DNA of 64,000 bases from Ahrensia sp. GTDB lineage: Bacteria > Pseudomonadota > Alphaproteobacteria > Rhizobiales > Rhizobiaceae. Below, piece after piece: positions 35,954-45,375 of the stretch (position 1 is its first letter; each line of letters begins with the position of its first letter). Below the pieces are notes generated by a model. The model saw only the letters and a list, made by a program, of their open reading frames with translations. It had not been told where the DNA came from and made no database searches. The stretch lies in NCBI GenBank assembly GCA_002698425.1, contig NZXU01000090.1, forward strand, positions 30,622 through 94,621, read 5' to 3'. The translations under genes and the position numbers were made by a program.

Positions 35954-38883
35954 AGCAAGGATTGGCGACAAGTGGGTGGCAGGACCGGCGCATCGCGCGC
36001 GCATGCGCCATGCTGCTGCTGGCGCTCGCCGCCATGCTGTCCGCCTTTGCGACGCCGGCCTTCGCGATCGAGCCGATCTCGATCGGGCGCAACGCCGAGG
36101 CTCTGGACCTGTCGCGCGCCGTCACGATCTACCGCAATCGCGGCGAAACCTTCCGCATCTCCACGGCGCCCGGCATTGACGGCATCGTGCGCACCATCGA
36201 GGTGCAGGCGACGCAGGAAGGCACGGACGGCCACTGGGCGGTCTTCGCGCTCGCCAACACGACCGAGCAGCAGATCGACCGGCTGATCGTCGCGCCGCAT
36301 TTCCGCCTCGTCGGATCGCATTTCTTCTGGCCGGATCTGGGCTCCCAGCGCATCGTCGGGATCACCCCGTCGGAAGGCTTCGCGCTCGACCGGGTCGAAA
36401 GCAACGACGCCGACATTTTCTCGATCACGCTCAACCCGGGCGCGGTCGTAACCTTCGTCGCCGAACTGGCCTCGCCCAACCTGCCGCAGGTCTATCTGTG
36501 GGAGGCCGACCAGTACAAGGACATCGTCAACTCCTACACGCTCTATCGCGGCATCGTGCTCGGCATTTCCGGCCTGCTGGCGCTGTTCCTGACGATCCTG
36601 TTCGTGGTGCGCGGCACGTCGATGTTCCCGGCCGCCGCAGCGCTCGCCTGGGCGGTGCTCGCCTATATCTGCATCGATTTCGGCTTTATCGACCGCTTCT
36701 TCGACGTGCTGCCCGCCGACGTCCGGACATGGCGGGGGATGAGCGAGGTGTCGCTCGCGGCGACGCTGGCGCTGTTCCTGTTCACCTATCTGAACCTCAA
36801 CCGCTGGAACGACCATCTGAGCTACGGCGCCATCGCATGGGTGCTGACGCTGGCGGGCCTCGCCGCGCTCGGGCTCTACGATCCGGCGCTTGCCGCCGGC
36901 ATCGCCCGCCTCTCCATCGCCGCGACCGCGGTTTTCGGCTCGGTGCTGATCGCCTATCTGAGCTGGCGCGGCTTCGACCGCGCCATCATGCTGGTGCCCG
37001 CCTGGGCGTTGCTGATCGCATGGATCATCGCCGGCTACATGACGATCTCCGGCCAGGTGGACAACGACATCATCCAGCCGGCGCTGGCCGGCGGTCTCGT
37101 GCTGATCGTCCTGCTGATCGGCTTCACCATCATGCAGAACGCCTTTTCGGGCGGCGCCTTCCAGCAGAACCTTTTGTCCAATGTCGAACGCCAGGCGCTG
37201 GCCGTCAAAGGCTCCGGCGGTATCGTCTGGGACTGGGATGTCGGCCGCGACCGTCTGTCCACGACGCCCGATCTCGGCGCGGTGCTCGGGCTTGGCGCGG
37301 GCAAGCTGCAGGGGCCACCGAAGAACTGGCTCGCCATCATCCACACGGATGACCGCGACCGGTTCCGGGTGACGCTCGACGCCGTGCTGGAGAAGCGGCG
37401 CGGCAAGATCGACATCAATATCCGCCTGCGCGGCAATGACGGCCATTACAACTGGTACGCCGTGCGCGCCCGGCCTGTCGTCGGCGCGGACGGACAGGTG
37501 ATCCGCTGCATCGGTACCATCGTCGATGTCAGCGACCAGAAGCGCTCCGAAGAGCGGCTGCTGCACGACGCCGTGCATGACAATCTCACCGGCCTGCCGA
37601 ACCGCGAACTGTTCATGGACCGGCTGCGCAACGCCATCGCCATCGCCAATGTCGACGACGCGATGCGGCCGACTGCGCTGATCGTCGATATCGACCGCTT
37701 CCGGCAGGTCAATGAATCCATCGGCATGGCGGCGGGAGACACGTTGCTGATCACGGTGGCGCGGCGCCTGCGCCGCCTGCTGCGTCCGCATGACACGCTG
37801 GCCCGCATTTCCGGCAACCAGTTCGGCATCATCCTGCTGTCGGAAACGGAGCCCGCACGCATCGCCGCCTTCGCCGACGCGGTGAAGAAGACCATCAAGG
37901 CGCCGATCTCCTTTGCCGAACGCCAGATCATCCTCACCGTCTCGATCGGCCTCGCCACCTTCACCCAGGCGCGCGCGCAGGACGAGGACCTGTTCGGCGA
38001 CGCCGAACTGGCGCTGTTCCAGGCCAAGCGCTTCGGCGGCGACCGGGTGGAGCCGTTCCGCCCTGCCTTCCGCACTTCCGGCTCCGACAAGCTGCAGCTG
38101 GAATCCGATCTCCGGCGCGCCATCGAGCGCGGCGAGATCAGCCTCGCCTTCCAGCCGATCGTCCATTCCGGCACGCTCGAGATCGCCGGCTTCGAGGCGC
38201 TGATGCGCTGGAAACATCCGCGCCGCGGCGAGGTTCAGCCGTCCGAGTTCATCGCCATCGCCGAGCGCTCCGACCTGATCGTCGAACTGGGCAACCATGC
38301 GCTGGAACTGGCGATGCGCCAGCTGATGGACTGGGACGTGCAATTGCCGGATGCGAGGCTCTTCCTGTCGGTGAACGTGTCGAGCCAGCAGGTGATGATG
38401 CGCGATTTCGCCAACACGCTGTCGGGCATGAAGGCGCGCTTCACCTCGCGGCGGCACAAGCTGCGCCTCGAGATCACCGAAACCGTCCTGATGCAGAATC
38501 CGGAGCACAATTCGCGCATCCTGCAGAAGGTCAAGGAACTCGGCATCGGCCTGGCGATGGACGATTTCGGCACCGGCTATTCGTCGCTCGCCTATCTCTC
38601 GCACTTCCCCTTCGACACGATCAAGATCGACCAGTCTCTGGTGCGCAACGACTGGTCGCAGCGCGATACGCTTCTCGAATCGGTCATCTCGATGGCCAAT
38701 AATCTCGGGCTCGCCACGGTCGCCGAAGGGGTGGAATCCCCCGACGATGCGGACAAGCTCGAAGAGATGGGATGCAAATACATCCAGGGCTTCATCGCCG
38801 GCGTGCCGGTCAATGCCGAGGAAGCGACCGAACTGGTGATGGAGCAGAACCCGCTCGTCACCAATGACGACGCGGCGGAATAG
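35950..38883 (+). CDS. membrane-bound PAS-GGDEF(degenerate)-EAL c-di-GMP phosphodiesterase
   Basis: A 977-residue signalling protein. N-terminal signal segment, an extracytoplasmic beta-rich domain (to about residue 190), a seven-helix membrane domain of 7TMR-DISM type (about 195-400), a PAS domain (about 420-530), a GGDEF domain and an EAL domain. The cyclase signature is degenerate (RISGNQFGII in place of GGDEF), so that domain is probably regulatory. The EAL domain keeps its signature (GFEALMRWKHP) and the metal-site DDFGTGYSSLAYL, so hydrolysis of c-di-GMP is expected. The gene begins with TTG, coupled to the GNAT gene. Confidence 0.92.
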   Translation: MKQGLATSGWQDRRIARACAMLLLALAAMLSAFATPAFAIEPISIGRNAEALDLSRAVTIYRNRGETFRISTAPGIDGIVRTIEVQATQEGTDGHWAVFALANTTEQQIDRLIVAPHFRLVGSHFFWPDLGSQRIVGITPSEGFALDRVESNDADIFSITLNPGAVVTFVAELASPNLPQVYLWEADQYKDIVNSYTLYRGIVLGISGLLALFLTILFVVRGTSMFPAAAALAWAVLAYICIDFGFIDRFFDVLPADVRTWRGMSEVSLAATLALFLFTYLNLNRWNDHLSYGAIAWVLTLAGLAALGLYDPALAAGIARLSIAATAVFGSVLIAYLSWRGFDRAIMLVPAWALLIAWIIAGYMTISGQVDNDIIQPALAGGLVLIVLLIGFTIMQNAFSGGAFQQNLLSNVERQALAVKGSGGIVWDWDVGRDRLSTTPDLGAVLGLGAGKLQGPPKNWLAIIHTDDRDRFRVTLDAVLEKRRGKIDINIRLRGNDGHYNWYAVRARPVVGADGQVIRCIGTIVDVSDQKRSEERLLHDAVHDNLTGLPNRELFMDRLRNAIAIANVDDAMRPTALIVDIDRFRQVNESIGMAAGDTLLITVARRLRRLLRPHDTLARISGNQFGIILLSETEPARIAAFADAVKKTIKAPISFAERQIILTVSIGLATFTQARAQDEDLFGDAELALFQAKRFGGDRVEPFRPAFRTSGSDKLQLESDLRRAIERGEISLAFQPIVHSGTLEIAGFEALMRWKHPRRGEVQPSEFIAIAERSDLIVELGNHALELAMRQLMDWDVQLPDARLFLSVNVSSQQVMMRDFANTLSGMKARFTSRRHKLRLEITETVLMQNPEHNSRILQKVKELGIGLAMDDFGTGYSSLAYLSHFPFDTIKIDQSLVRNDWSQRDTLLESVISMANNLGLATVAEGVESPDDADKLEEMGCKYIQGFIAGVPVNAEEATELVMEQNPLVTNDDAAE

Positions 38884-38902
38884 TCAGGAAATCAAGAAGC
38901 GG

Positions 38903-39511
38903 TCAGGCGTGGCCGCAATCGGCGACGAAATGCGCGGTGTCGATCCCGGCGGCGCGCAGGAGACGCGCATATTTCGTTTCGTGATCCTGGTCGAAGACGA
39001 TGGCCGGATCGGCGTCCAGCGTCAGCCAGCTATTGTCCAGCATCTCGCTTTCCAACTGTCCCGGGCCCCAGCCCGAATAGCCGAGCGAAATGGCGCATCG
39101 GTCCGGCCCCTCGCCCTTGGCGATCTTGCGCAGCACCTGGGTCGTCGATGTCAGGAAGACGGATTCGGAGATCGGAATGGTGGAGTCGCCGCAATAGTCG
39201 GCGGAATGCAGGACGAAACCGCGATGCTCGTCGACCGGGCCGCCATTGCCGACCGGCACATGCGCCACGCTCGACGGGATCCTCGGCATGGCATTTTCCG
39301 AGAACACGTCGGTCTGCTCAACGAGATCGCCAAACGTCATGCCGCGCACCTTGTTGACGACGAAGCCCATAGCGCCTTCCTCGTTATGGGCGCAAACATA
39401 GATGATGGTCTGGGCGAAAAACGACGACAGCATGCTCGGCATGGCAACGAGGAACTTGCCCTCGAATTGCCCTGTGCCGCTCGTAACGTCCCGTTTCATC
39501 AAAATTTCCAT
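38903..39511 (-). CDS. YqgE/AlgH family protein
   Basis: A 202-residue protein of the YqgE/AlgH (UPF0301) family: GQFEGKFLVAMPSM near the start, ACAHNEEGAMGFVVNKV-like VCAHNEEGAMGFVVNKV, VGNGGPVDEHRGFVLHS, and the C-terminal LGYSGWGPGQLESE. The family is conserved but has no settled function. The ATG at 39511 gives MEILMKRD; a second ATG at 39499 is equally possible. The much longer open frame to 39811 has no support. Confidence 0.92.
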   Translation of the reverse strand: MEILMKRDVTSGTGQFEGKFLVAMPSMLSSFFAQTIIYVCAHNEEGAMGFVVNKVRGMTFGDLVEQTDVFSENAMPRIPSSVAHVPVGNGGPVDEHRGFVLHSADYCGDSTIPISESVFLTSTTQVLRKIAKGEGPDRCAISLGYSGWGPGQLESEMLDNSWLTLDADPAIVFDQDHETKYARLLRAAGIDTAHFVADCGHA

Positions 39512-39651
39512 AAGAGAAGCGTAACACTGCCATTGGATTTGACCAGCATTTTTTACGCGGGAGAATCCGGTGAATTGCGCCCCTCCCCTCACGAAGAGTT
39601 GAGGCCTGCCCGGCGACAAATTCATTTGCCTGTGGAACGAGTTAGAGCCAA

Positions 39652-40476
39652 TTGAAACGGATGATGCGCGACTTCTTGGGAAAATGGCCGGTGATTTTCG
39701 CCCTGTTCTGCGGGGTTGTGCCGCAGCAGGCGGCAGCCGCGGCCTCGCAGTGGCAGGAGACGGACGGAGCGCGGCTGCGCATCGTCGCCGAACCCGCCCG
39801 TGAGGGCGCAACCGAACTGCGCGGCATGCTGCAGATCGAGCTGGAACCCGGCTGGAAGACCTATTGGCGCGAGCCCGGCGCGGCCGGCATCCCGCCGCAG
39901 ATCTCGCTGGGCGACGGCGCGGACGTGACGATCCACTACCCCGCCCCGGAATGGCATGACGACCCCTATGGCTCCTGGGCCGGATACGCCCAGCCCGTTG
40001 CGCTGCCGCTGACCTTCACCACATCCGCCGGCACCTGGCCCGCCACATTGAAGGCCGGCGTATTTCTCGGCATTTGCCGGGATGTCTGCGTGCCGGTCAG
40101 CATGGATTTCGCCGTGCCGATAGACGAGGCGAAGCCCAACGCCATGCAGACGCTGCTGCTCGATACGGCGTTTTCCTCGCTGCCGGCCGGCCAATCGGAA
40201 CGCCTGTCGATCGCGGACGCCGCGTGGACAAAGGATGGCGTGCTGGAGATCCGCCTGCATCACGCGGCGTCCGATAGCGATCCGCAGCTTTTCGTTTCCG
40301 CCGGTACGAGCCGGCCGTTCAAGAAGCCGGAGCTCGTCTCCGATGACGGCGAAACCGCCCTGTTCCGCGTCGAGCCCGTTTTCGATCCGGCCAAGGCCGG
40401 CGAGTTGACGCTGATCGTGACCGCGCGCGACGGCGTCGATGCGGTCGAAAGAGCCCTCACCGTCTCCTCTCCATAA
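39652..40476 (+). CDS. DsbD N-terminal-domain-like periplasmic disulfide protein
   Basis: A 274-residue secreted protein: signal peptide (KWPVIFALFCGVVPQQAAAA) and a domain like the periplasmic alpha domain of DsbD, with two cysteines in GICRDVCVPVS near residues 142-146 and no membrane part. Related proteins accept electrons from a DsbD/CcdA-type transporter. The listed start is TTG; ATGs at 39661 and 39664 are alternatives. Confidence 0.85.
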   Translation: MKRMMRDFLGKWPVIFALFCGVVPQQAAAAASQWQETDGARLRIVAEPAREGATELRGMLQIELEPGWKTYWREPGAAGIPPQISLGDGADVTIHYPAPEWHDDPYGSWAGYAQPVALPLTFTTSAGTWPATLKAGVFLGICRDVCVPVSMDFAVPIDEAKPNAMQTLLLDTAFSSLPAGQSERLSIADAAWTKDGVLEIRLHHAASDSDPQLFVSAGTSRPFKKPELVSDDGETALFRVEPVFDPAKAGELTLIVTARDGVDAVERALTVSSP

Positions 40477-40508
40477 ACGACGCGAATCCGTCGTTCACCC
40501 ACTCCCAA

Positions 40509-40541
40509 TTCGGCAGGGACCGCACTATGTCTCTGCCGGAA
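40509..40541 (+). promoter_or_regulatory. inverted repeat upstream of the peroxiredoxin gene
   Basis: TTCGGCAG-G-GAC (from 40509) pairs with GTC-T-CTGCCGGAA (to 40541) around an 8-base loop. It lies 22 bp before the peroxiredoxin start with no T-run, so it is more likely an operator or mRNA structure than a terminator. Confidence 0.4.
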
Positions 40542-40563
40542 ACCCGAACATCCGGAGAAAGAC

Positions 40564-41052
40564 ATGCCCATCGAGATCGGCTCCAAAGTCCCGACTGCCA
40601 CCGTGTTGAAGGTTACCGAGGAAGGCCCCGCGGAGATTTCCACGCGCGACCTGTTCGACGGGCGCAAGGTCGTCGTCTTCGGACTGCCGGGCGCGTTCAC
40701 GCCGACCTGCTCGCTGAACCACCTGCCCGGCTTCATCGAGAACCATGACATCATTCTCGCCAAGGGCGTCGACGAGATCGTCTGCGTCTCCGTCAACGAC
40801 CATCATGTCATGAAGGCCTGGGCGGAAGCGACCGGCGCGATGGGCAAGATCACCTTCATCGCCGACTGGGACGCCGCTCTCAGCAAGGCGCTAGGAACGG
40901 ATGCGGACCTGTCCGCCGGCAAGCTCGGCGTGCGGTCCATCCGCTATTCCATGATCGTCGACGACGGTACGGTGTCCGCCGTCAACCTCGAGGAAAAGCG
41001 CGGCGAAGCAACGAATTCCGGCGCCGCCGCGATGCTCGAACAGCTTGGCTGA
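40564..41052 (+). CDS. peroxiredoxin, Prx5/AhpE-like
   Basis: A 162-residue peroxiredoxin of the Prx5 group. The peroxidatic Cys49 is in PGAFTPTCSLNH, the classic PxxxTxxC motif; the rest follows the group (NDHHVMKAWAEATGA, then FIADWDAALSKALG). It reduces hydrogen peroxide or organic hydroperoxides, probably with glutathione/glutaredoxin in the cytoplasm. The start follows CCGGAGAAAGAC. Confidence 0.95.
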   Translation: MPIEIGSKVPTATVLKVTEEGPAEISTRDLFDGRKVVVFGLPGAFTPTCSLNHLPGFIENHDIILAKGVDEIVCVSVNDHHVMKAWAEATGAMGKITFIADWDAALSKALGTDADLSAGKLGVRSIRYSMIVDDGTVSAVNLEEKRGEATNSGAAAMLEQLG

Positions 41053-41463
41053 TCAATTGCCGCTGGACACCGGCGCATAGGGGTCGACCTCCGGCCAGGC
41101 GATCCACAAAAAGGTCTTCCCGGGCGTGGCGTAGCTGTCGTCCGGGATCAGCCCCGACGCCTTCATGCGCGCCAGCGTGTCCTGCACCGCGCCGTTCTTC
41201 ACGACATCGACGACGATCGCGTACCAGCCATTCGGCGCCTGCAGCACGGCGGTGCGCGGGAAATCCGGCTTGTACTGTTCGGCAACGGCAATCGCTTCGG
41301 GAAGCGCCTCGCGGCTCGCGACCTGCAGCCAGAACTCGTCGGCGCGAAGCGGCGTCACGCTCCGCTTGACCGCCCCGCTCACGGGCGGCTGCTGCGCAAC
41401 GGCCGTCTGCGCAAAGCTCCCCACCGAGAGCATGGCGATGACCGCCAGTTTCCCCAATTTCAT
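41053..41463 (-). CDS. secreted protein with a SPOR-like domain, function unknown
   Basis: A 136-residue exported protein: signal peptide (MKLGKLAVIAMLSVGSFAQT, cleavage near AVA-QQ) and a small domain reading FWLQVASREALPEAIAVAEQ ... GWYAIVVDVV, which resembles a SPOR (peptidoglycan-binding) fold but is too short to be certain. The ATG at 41463 follows GGGAGACTGCGA. It is convergent with, and directly abuts, the peroxiredoxin gene. Confidence 0.7.
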   Translation of the reverse strand: MKLGKLAVIAMLSVGSFAQTAVAQQPPVSGAVKRSVTPLRADEFWLQVASREALPEAIAVAEQYKPDFPRTAVLQAPNGWYAIVVDVVKNGAVQDTLARMKASGLIPDDSYATPGKTFLWIAWPEVDPYAPVSSGN

Positions 41464-41576
41464 TCGCAGTCTCCCATTCCGGGCGTCGCCCGGGAATTCA
41501 CCCGTGCTGGTGACGCGCCACATCCACAGTTCTATGATCGCCGCCATTCGATGTCACGATCCGGCAGGAGGCTTTT

Positions 41577-42899
41577 GTGCATAGCGACCGTCAGGGAAAC
41601 GCGCTCGTCGGGGCATCGGCGCAAGCGGCTGCCGCCTTCGACGAGGCGGTGGAGTGTTTCAACCTCTACCGGGGCGATCCGGTCGGGACGGTCGACAGGG
41701 CGATTTCGGATGCGCCCGGCTTCGTCATGGCGCATGTGCTGAAGGCCTGGTTCTTCGCGCTCGCCACCGAACCGGCCGCGGCGGCGGAAGCCGCGGCGAT
41801 CGTCACCCATGCGCGCACGCTTCATCCCGATGACCGCGCCGCGTCCCATCTCGACGCGATCGGCCATGTACTCGCGGGCAACTGGTCGAAGGCCGCGACC
41901 GCGCTCGATTTCCATTCCATGACATGGCCGCACGACATCGTCGCCTTGCAGGCCGGCCACCTGATCGATTTCTTCCGGGCCAATGCGCGCGACCTGCGCG
42001 ACCGGATCGCCCGCACCCTGCCACGCTGGTCCGAGGACCGGCCCGGCTATTCGGTGCTGCTCGGCATGCATGCTTTCGGGCTCGAGGAAGCGGGCGATTA
42101 TGCCGCCGCCGAGGCGGCCGGGCGCGAGGCGCTCGACCGTCAGCCGCTCGACGGCTGGGCGCATCATGCCGTCGCCCATGTGATGGAGATGCAGGGCCGT
42201 TCCGAAGACGGGCTTGGCTGGATGGAAACGCGCGAACCGCACTGGGCCGGCGACGGCGCCTATTTCCAGGTGCACAACTGGTGGCACAAGGCGCTCTATC
42301 ACCTCGACCTGATGCAGGCTGACGACGCGCTTGCCCTCTATGACGACCGCGTAAGGGCGCTTGGCGGCGATCTCTCGGTCAACCTGGTCGACGCCTCGGC
42401 CCTGCTCTGGCGGATCCATCTGGAAGGCCATGACACGGGCGATCGCTGGCTGTCGCTTGCCGAGGCGTGGAGGCCCCTTGCCGACGGCGAGCTCTATCCC
42501 TTCAACGATCTCCATGCGGCGATGGCCTTCCTTGCCGCGGGCCGGCGCGGCGAGGCGGAGCGGATCGTCGCGGCCTATCGTTCCGACCGCCGCGACTGCG
42601 AGGTCGCGTCCTGGTGCCGGCGAACCGGCCTGCCGCTTGTCGAGGGGTTCATGGCCTTCCACGACGGCGACTATGGAACCGCCGTCGAGAAACTGCACGG
42701 CGCGCGCTTCATCGCCAACTGCTTCGGCGGAAGCCACGCACAGCGCGACGTGATCGACTGGACGCTCGTCGAGGCCGCCATCCGAAGCGGCCTGCGCGAC
42801 GCGGCCGAGGCCCTCGCCAGCGAACGCCTCGCGCTGAAACCGCACAGTCCGGTCAACCGGTCGTTTCTCCAGCGCGCATCGGAACTGCGGCACGGATAA
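41577..42899 (+). CDS. TPR-repeat protein (TTC38-like)
   Basis: A 440-residue helical-repeat protein resembling the tetratricopeptide repeat protein 38 family found in proteobacteria and eukaryotes: FVMAHVLKAWFFALATEP early, then LLGMHAFGLEEAGDYAAAEAAGREAL, and a conserved H-x-V-A-H-x-x-E (HHAVAHVMEMQGR). It begins with a GTG preceded by AGGAGG. Function unknown. Confidence 0.88.
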   Translation: MHSDRQGNALVGASAQAAAAFDEAVECFNLYRGDPVGTVDRAISDAPGFVMAHVLKAWFFALATEPAAAAEAAAIVTHARTLHPDDRAASHLDAIGHVLAGNWSKAATALDFHSMTWPHDIVALQAGHLIDFFRANARDLRDRIARTLPRWSEDRPGYSVLLGMHAFGLEEAGDYAAAEAAGREALDRQPLDGWAHHAVAHVMEMQGRSEDGLGWMETREPHWAGDGAYFQVHNWWHKALYHLDLMQADDALALYDDRVRALGGDLSVNLVDASALLWRIHLEGHDTGDRWLSLAEAWRPLADGELYPFNDLHAAMAFLAAGRRGEAERIVAAYRSDRRDCEVASWCRRTGLPLVEGFMAFHDGDYGTAVEKLHGARFIANCFGGSHAQRDVIDWTLVEAAIRSGLRDAAEALASERLALKPHSPVNRSFLQRASELRHG

Positions 42900-43009
42900 C
42901 GCGCCGCGCCTTTCGCGGGCGGGCATGGCGAGATTTCAGATAGCGGCAAGTAAGGCGGGCTTAACGGCGCTCGGCTATCGTGCAACCGGGTTTACGGACA
43001 GGGTAGCTA

Positions 43010-44173
43010 TTGAGCGTTTCGATCAGCATGCATCTGGTGGTGTTTGGCCTCATCGCAGCGCTCGCCATTCTATGCGCCATCGTCTATGCGGCCATGCGCA
43101 ACCAGTCGGCGTCGATCTGGCTTGCGGCGGCGCTCGGATGCGGCGGCATCGAGACGGTCATGCTGACCAGCCCGGTCCGCACCGACCTCGCCGTCGCCGC
43201 CGTGTCATGCCTCGTTCCCGGCGCCTATCTTTGCCTCTCGCAGTCGATCCGCGCGCTCCTGCGCCTGCCCGGCACCGACCGCCGGCTGATCATGGCGGTA
43301 TCGGTGCTGACGCTGGCATCGCTTGTCCTTCTGGCCGCCGATGCGGGCGCGCTGCTCCAGTCCCTGCCCTTCCAGATTGCGGGTGCGCTGGCGCTTGGCG
43401 ACAGCATTCTGTGCCTCTATCGCAAGCGCTCGAAGGATATTCTCGATACCGCCCTGCTGGGCATCCTGCTGACGATGGCCTTCATCGTGTTCGCCCGAAT
43501 GCCAGTCTTTCCGCTGCTGTTCGATCCGCAGGCGATGGACGAGATCCTGCAGCAATCGACCTTGCAGCGCTGGCTTCTGGGGGCCGCGATGTTCACGGCC
43601 CCGACAAGCGTGCTGATCATGATCGCGAAGATTGTCCGTGAGGTGATCGCGGACCACCGGGAGCATTCGGAGCGCGACTACCTGACGAACCTGATGAACC
43701 GCCGATCCTTCGAGCGCGTCTCGTCCGGATCGACCACGGAAGGCGGTGCCGTGATCGTGTGCGACATCGATCACTTCAAGTCCATCAACGACCGCTATGG
43801 CCATGCCACCGGCGACGATATCATTCGCGTCTTCGCCTCCTTGCTGCACGGGCTGGAAGGCTTGCCGGCGCGCGTCGGCGGCGAGGAATTCGCGCTGCTG
43901 TTGCCGGGCGCCGCGGTGGATGAGGCCTGCGCGATCGCGGAGTCCATCCGGGAGCGCTTCCACGCTCTCAGGCATCCCGCGCTCAACAGTGATCACCGGC
44001 TGAGCGCCAGCTTCGGCGTTGCGGGCTTCGCGCCGGGCGAGACGCTTCACCGCGCACTCGTCCATGCCGACCGCGCCCTCTACCGCGCCAAGGACGAAGG
44101 GCGGAACAGGGTGGCTGCGGGCGGCGACGAGCAAATGGCGGCGGCCATGGCGAGCGCGTTGCAAAGCGCCTGA
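43010..44173 (+). CDS. membrane diguanylate cyclase (GGDEF)
   Basis: A 387-residue protein with about six N-terminal membrane helices (residues 8-215) and a C-terminal GGDEF domain. The active-site loop reads ARVGGEEFALLL, a functional GGEEF, with the upstream metal site VCDIDHFKSINDRYGHATGDD. No RxxD inhibitory site precedes the loop, so product feedback is not expected. The start is taken as TTG at 43010 (AGGG 8 bases upstream); an ATG at 43028 is possible. It would make c-di-GMP. Confidence 0.92.
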   Translation: MSVSISMHLVVFGLIAALAILCAIVYAAMRNQSASIWLAAALGCGGIETVMLTSPVRTDLAVAAVSCLVPGAYLCLSQSIRALLRLPGTDRRLIMAVSVLTLASLVLLAADAGALLQSLPFQIAGALALGDSILCLYRKRSKDILDTALLGILLTMAFIVFARMPVFPLLFDPQAMDEILQQSTLQRWLLGAAMFTAPTSVLIMIAKIVREVIADHREHSERDYLTNLMNRRSFERVSSGSTTEGGAVIVCDIDHFKSINDRYGHATGDDIIRVFASLLHGLEGLPARVGGEEFALLLPGAAVDEACAIAESIRERFHALRHPALNSDHRLSASFGVAGFAPGETLHRALVHADRALYRAKDEGRNRVAAGGDEQMAAAMASALQSA

Positions 44174-44182
44174 GCAAGACAA

Positions 44183-44292
44183 TCAGCCCTTGAACGGCTT
44201 CATGCCCTCGCGGGCCAGTTCGTCGGCGCGCTCGTTTTCGGGATGGCCGGCATGGCCCTTGACCCAGTGCCAGTGGATATCGTGGCCGCGGG
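44183..44292 (-). pseudogene. truncated duplicate of the rnhA 3' end (direct repeat copy 1)
   Basis: These 110 bases match 45376-45485, the last 36 codons of rnhA plus stop, at 106 of 110 positions. On the minus strand the fragment reads [20 protein letters not shown] and on to the same stop. Three of the four differences are synonymous and one changes Ser to Gly. It has no upstream gene: the match ends sharply at 44292. It marks the left end of an insertion beside rnhA. Confidence 0.9.
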
Positions 44293-44580
44293 GCCGATCG
44301 CCGCCTCCGGATTCCTCCTCTCGCCGGAAACAGCGAGGTTAAAACCTACCCTTACGGAAGTTTTGAAACCTTAAATATTTGTTAACAGGCTTCCCCGTCA
44401 AAGCAACGCATGTTATTGTTCCCATGTTGGCTTCAAACTTGAAGTAAAATGGGGTTGGTCTGATTTTAGAGCGCGCTGCGGAATTTACCGCGGGCGGCCC
44501 TTTATTCAGCATAACAAGCACTTGCGCTTCGACCTCGTTTCAGTTTCACGATTGGCGCCGAAACGACTCAGGGGTTGGGT
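44293..44580. other. A+T-rich non-coding segment upstream of the VPLPA-CTERM gene
   Basis: About 290 bases, clearly more A+T-rich than the rest of the window (for example around 44340-44460), between the rnhA fragment and the CTERM-protein gene. It should hold that gene's promoter; no specific -35/-10 pair can be fixed. No other gene is seen. Confidence 0.5.
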
Positions 44581-45243
44581 ATGAGAAATTTCTTGCTTGC
44601 GGCTGCAATCGGCGGACTGACATTTGGTTCGGTTTCTTCTGCGTCTGCGATTACATTTTCCGGTAGCGCCAGCGCGGACCTGGCTCCTCCCTACGCCAAT
44701 ATTGTCCAGAGCTGTTCCTTCGGGCATTCGAGCAATCTCGGCCTTTGCCTCACGGGAGAGAGCCTGAACTTCAGCCTCGACTCGCTGGGCGAAAGCACTG
44801 GCTGGGTTGACCTTTTTGAAGTCAAAGTCACCGACGGCGTGGATCCCTTCATAAATCAGTATTCGAATATCAAAGTCAGCTTTGATTTCACGAATCCTGA
44901 GGGCGGCGGCGTCGTGGAGGATAATGTCAGCGGTTATTATACAGACGGCTTCGCGTGGATCTTCTATTGGTTTGCAGGCCACGTAACCGCCAATTGGGAC
45001 AATCCCTACCTGCTGACCTTCACCGACGGCACCAAATTGTCTCTTTTCATGAAGAATCTGGACATCGACTGCCTGTACAATAACTGCAAGGGCGACAGAT
45101 TTACCGTTAAGGGGAAATTCAAGCTCGTAGAGCTCCCCTCGCAGTCAACCCCCGAAGTTCCGCTCCCGACGACGCTGCCGCTGCTGATGTCCGGCGTGAT
45201 GGGCTTTGCCTATCTCGGATATCGTCGGCGCCGCGCGGCCTGA
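44581..45243 (+). CDS. secreted VPLPA-CTERM (PEP-CTERM-type) sorting-signal protein
   Basis: A 220-residue exported protein: signal peptide (MRNFLLAAAIGGLTFGSVSS, cleavage near ASA-IT), a beta-rich middle, and a C-terminal EVPLPTTLPLLMSGVMGFAY helix ending in RRRRAA. That tripartite tail is the VPLPA-CTERM signal processed by exosortase systems. The exosortase is not in the window. The start follows AGGGG at good spacing. Base composition differs from its neighbours and the gene is bracketed by duplicated rnhA ends, so it is probably acquired DNA. Confidence 0.85.
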   Translation: MRNFLLAAAIGGLTFGSVSSASAITFSGSASADLAPPYANIVQSCSFGHSSNLGLCLTGESLNFSLDSLGESTGWVDLFEVKVTDGVDPFINQYSNIKVSFDFTNPEGGGVVEDNVSGYYTDGFAWIFYWFAGHVTANWDNPYLLTFTDGTKLSLFMKNLDIDCLYNNCKGDRFTVKGKFKLVELPSQSTPEVPLPTTLPLLMSGVMGFAYLGYRRRRAA

Positions 45244-45303
45244 TCCGTCTCGCGAGTTTGGCCGACCGCTGAGCTTCACGGCTGATGCAAAGAGCGAAAA
45301 GAC

Positions 45304-45330
45304 GGGCGCTTCCCCGGAGGCGCCCTTTTC
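45304..45330 (+). terminator. intrinsic terminator after the VPLPA-CTERM gene
   Basis: GGGCGC (45304-45309) pairs with GCGCCC (45320-45325), extended by T-G and T-A pairs, followed directly by TTTTC. It lies 60 bp after the stop codon of the CTERM gene. Confidence 0.75.
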
Positions 45331-45375
45331 CGTGCCGTTATTCGCGGGAGCGCGCTGGTCCTTGTCAGCGGCCGG

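Noticed and set aside
35887..38604. A 905-codon minus-strand frame opposite the EAL gene
   Set aside because: Low-complexity Arg/Asp/Gln-rich product typical of antisense frames in high-GC DNA; the plus-strand gene has clear domains.
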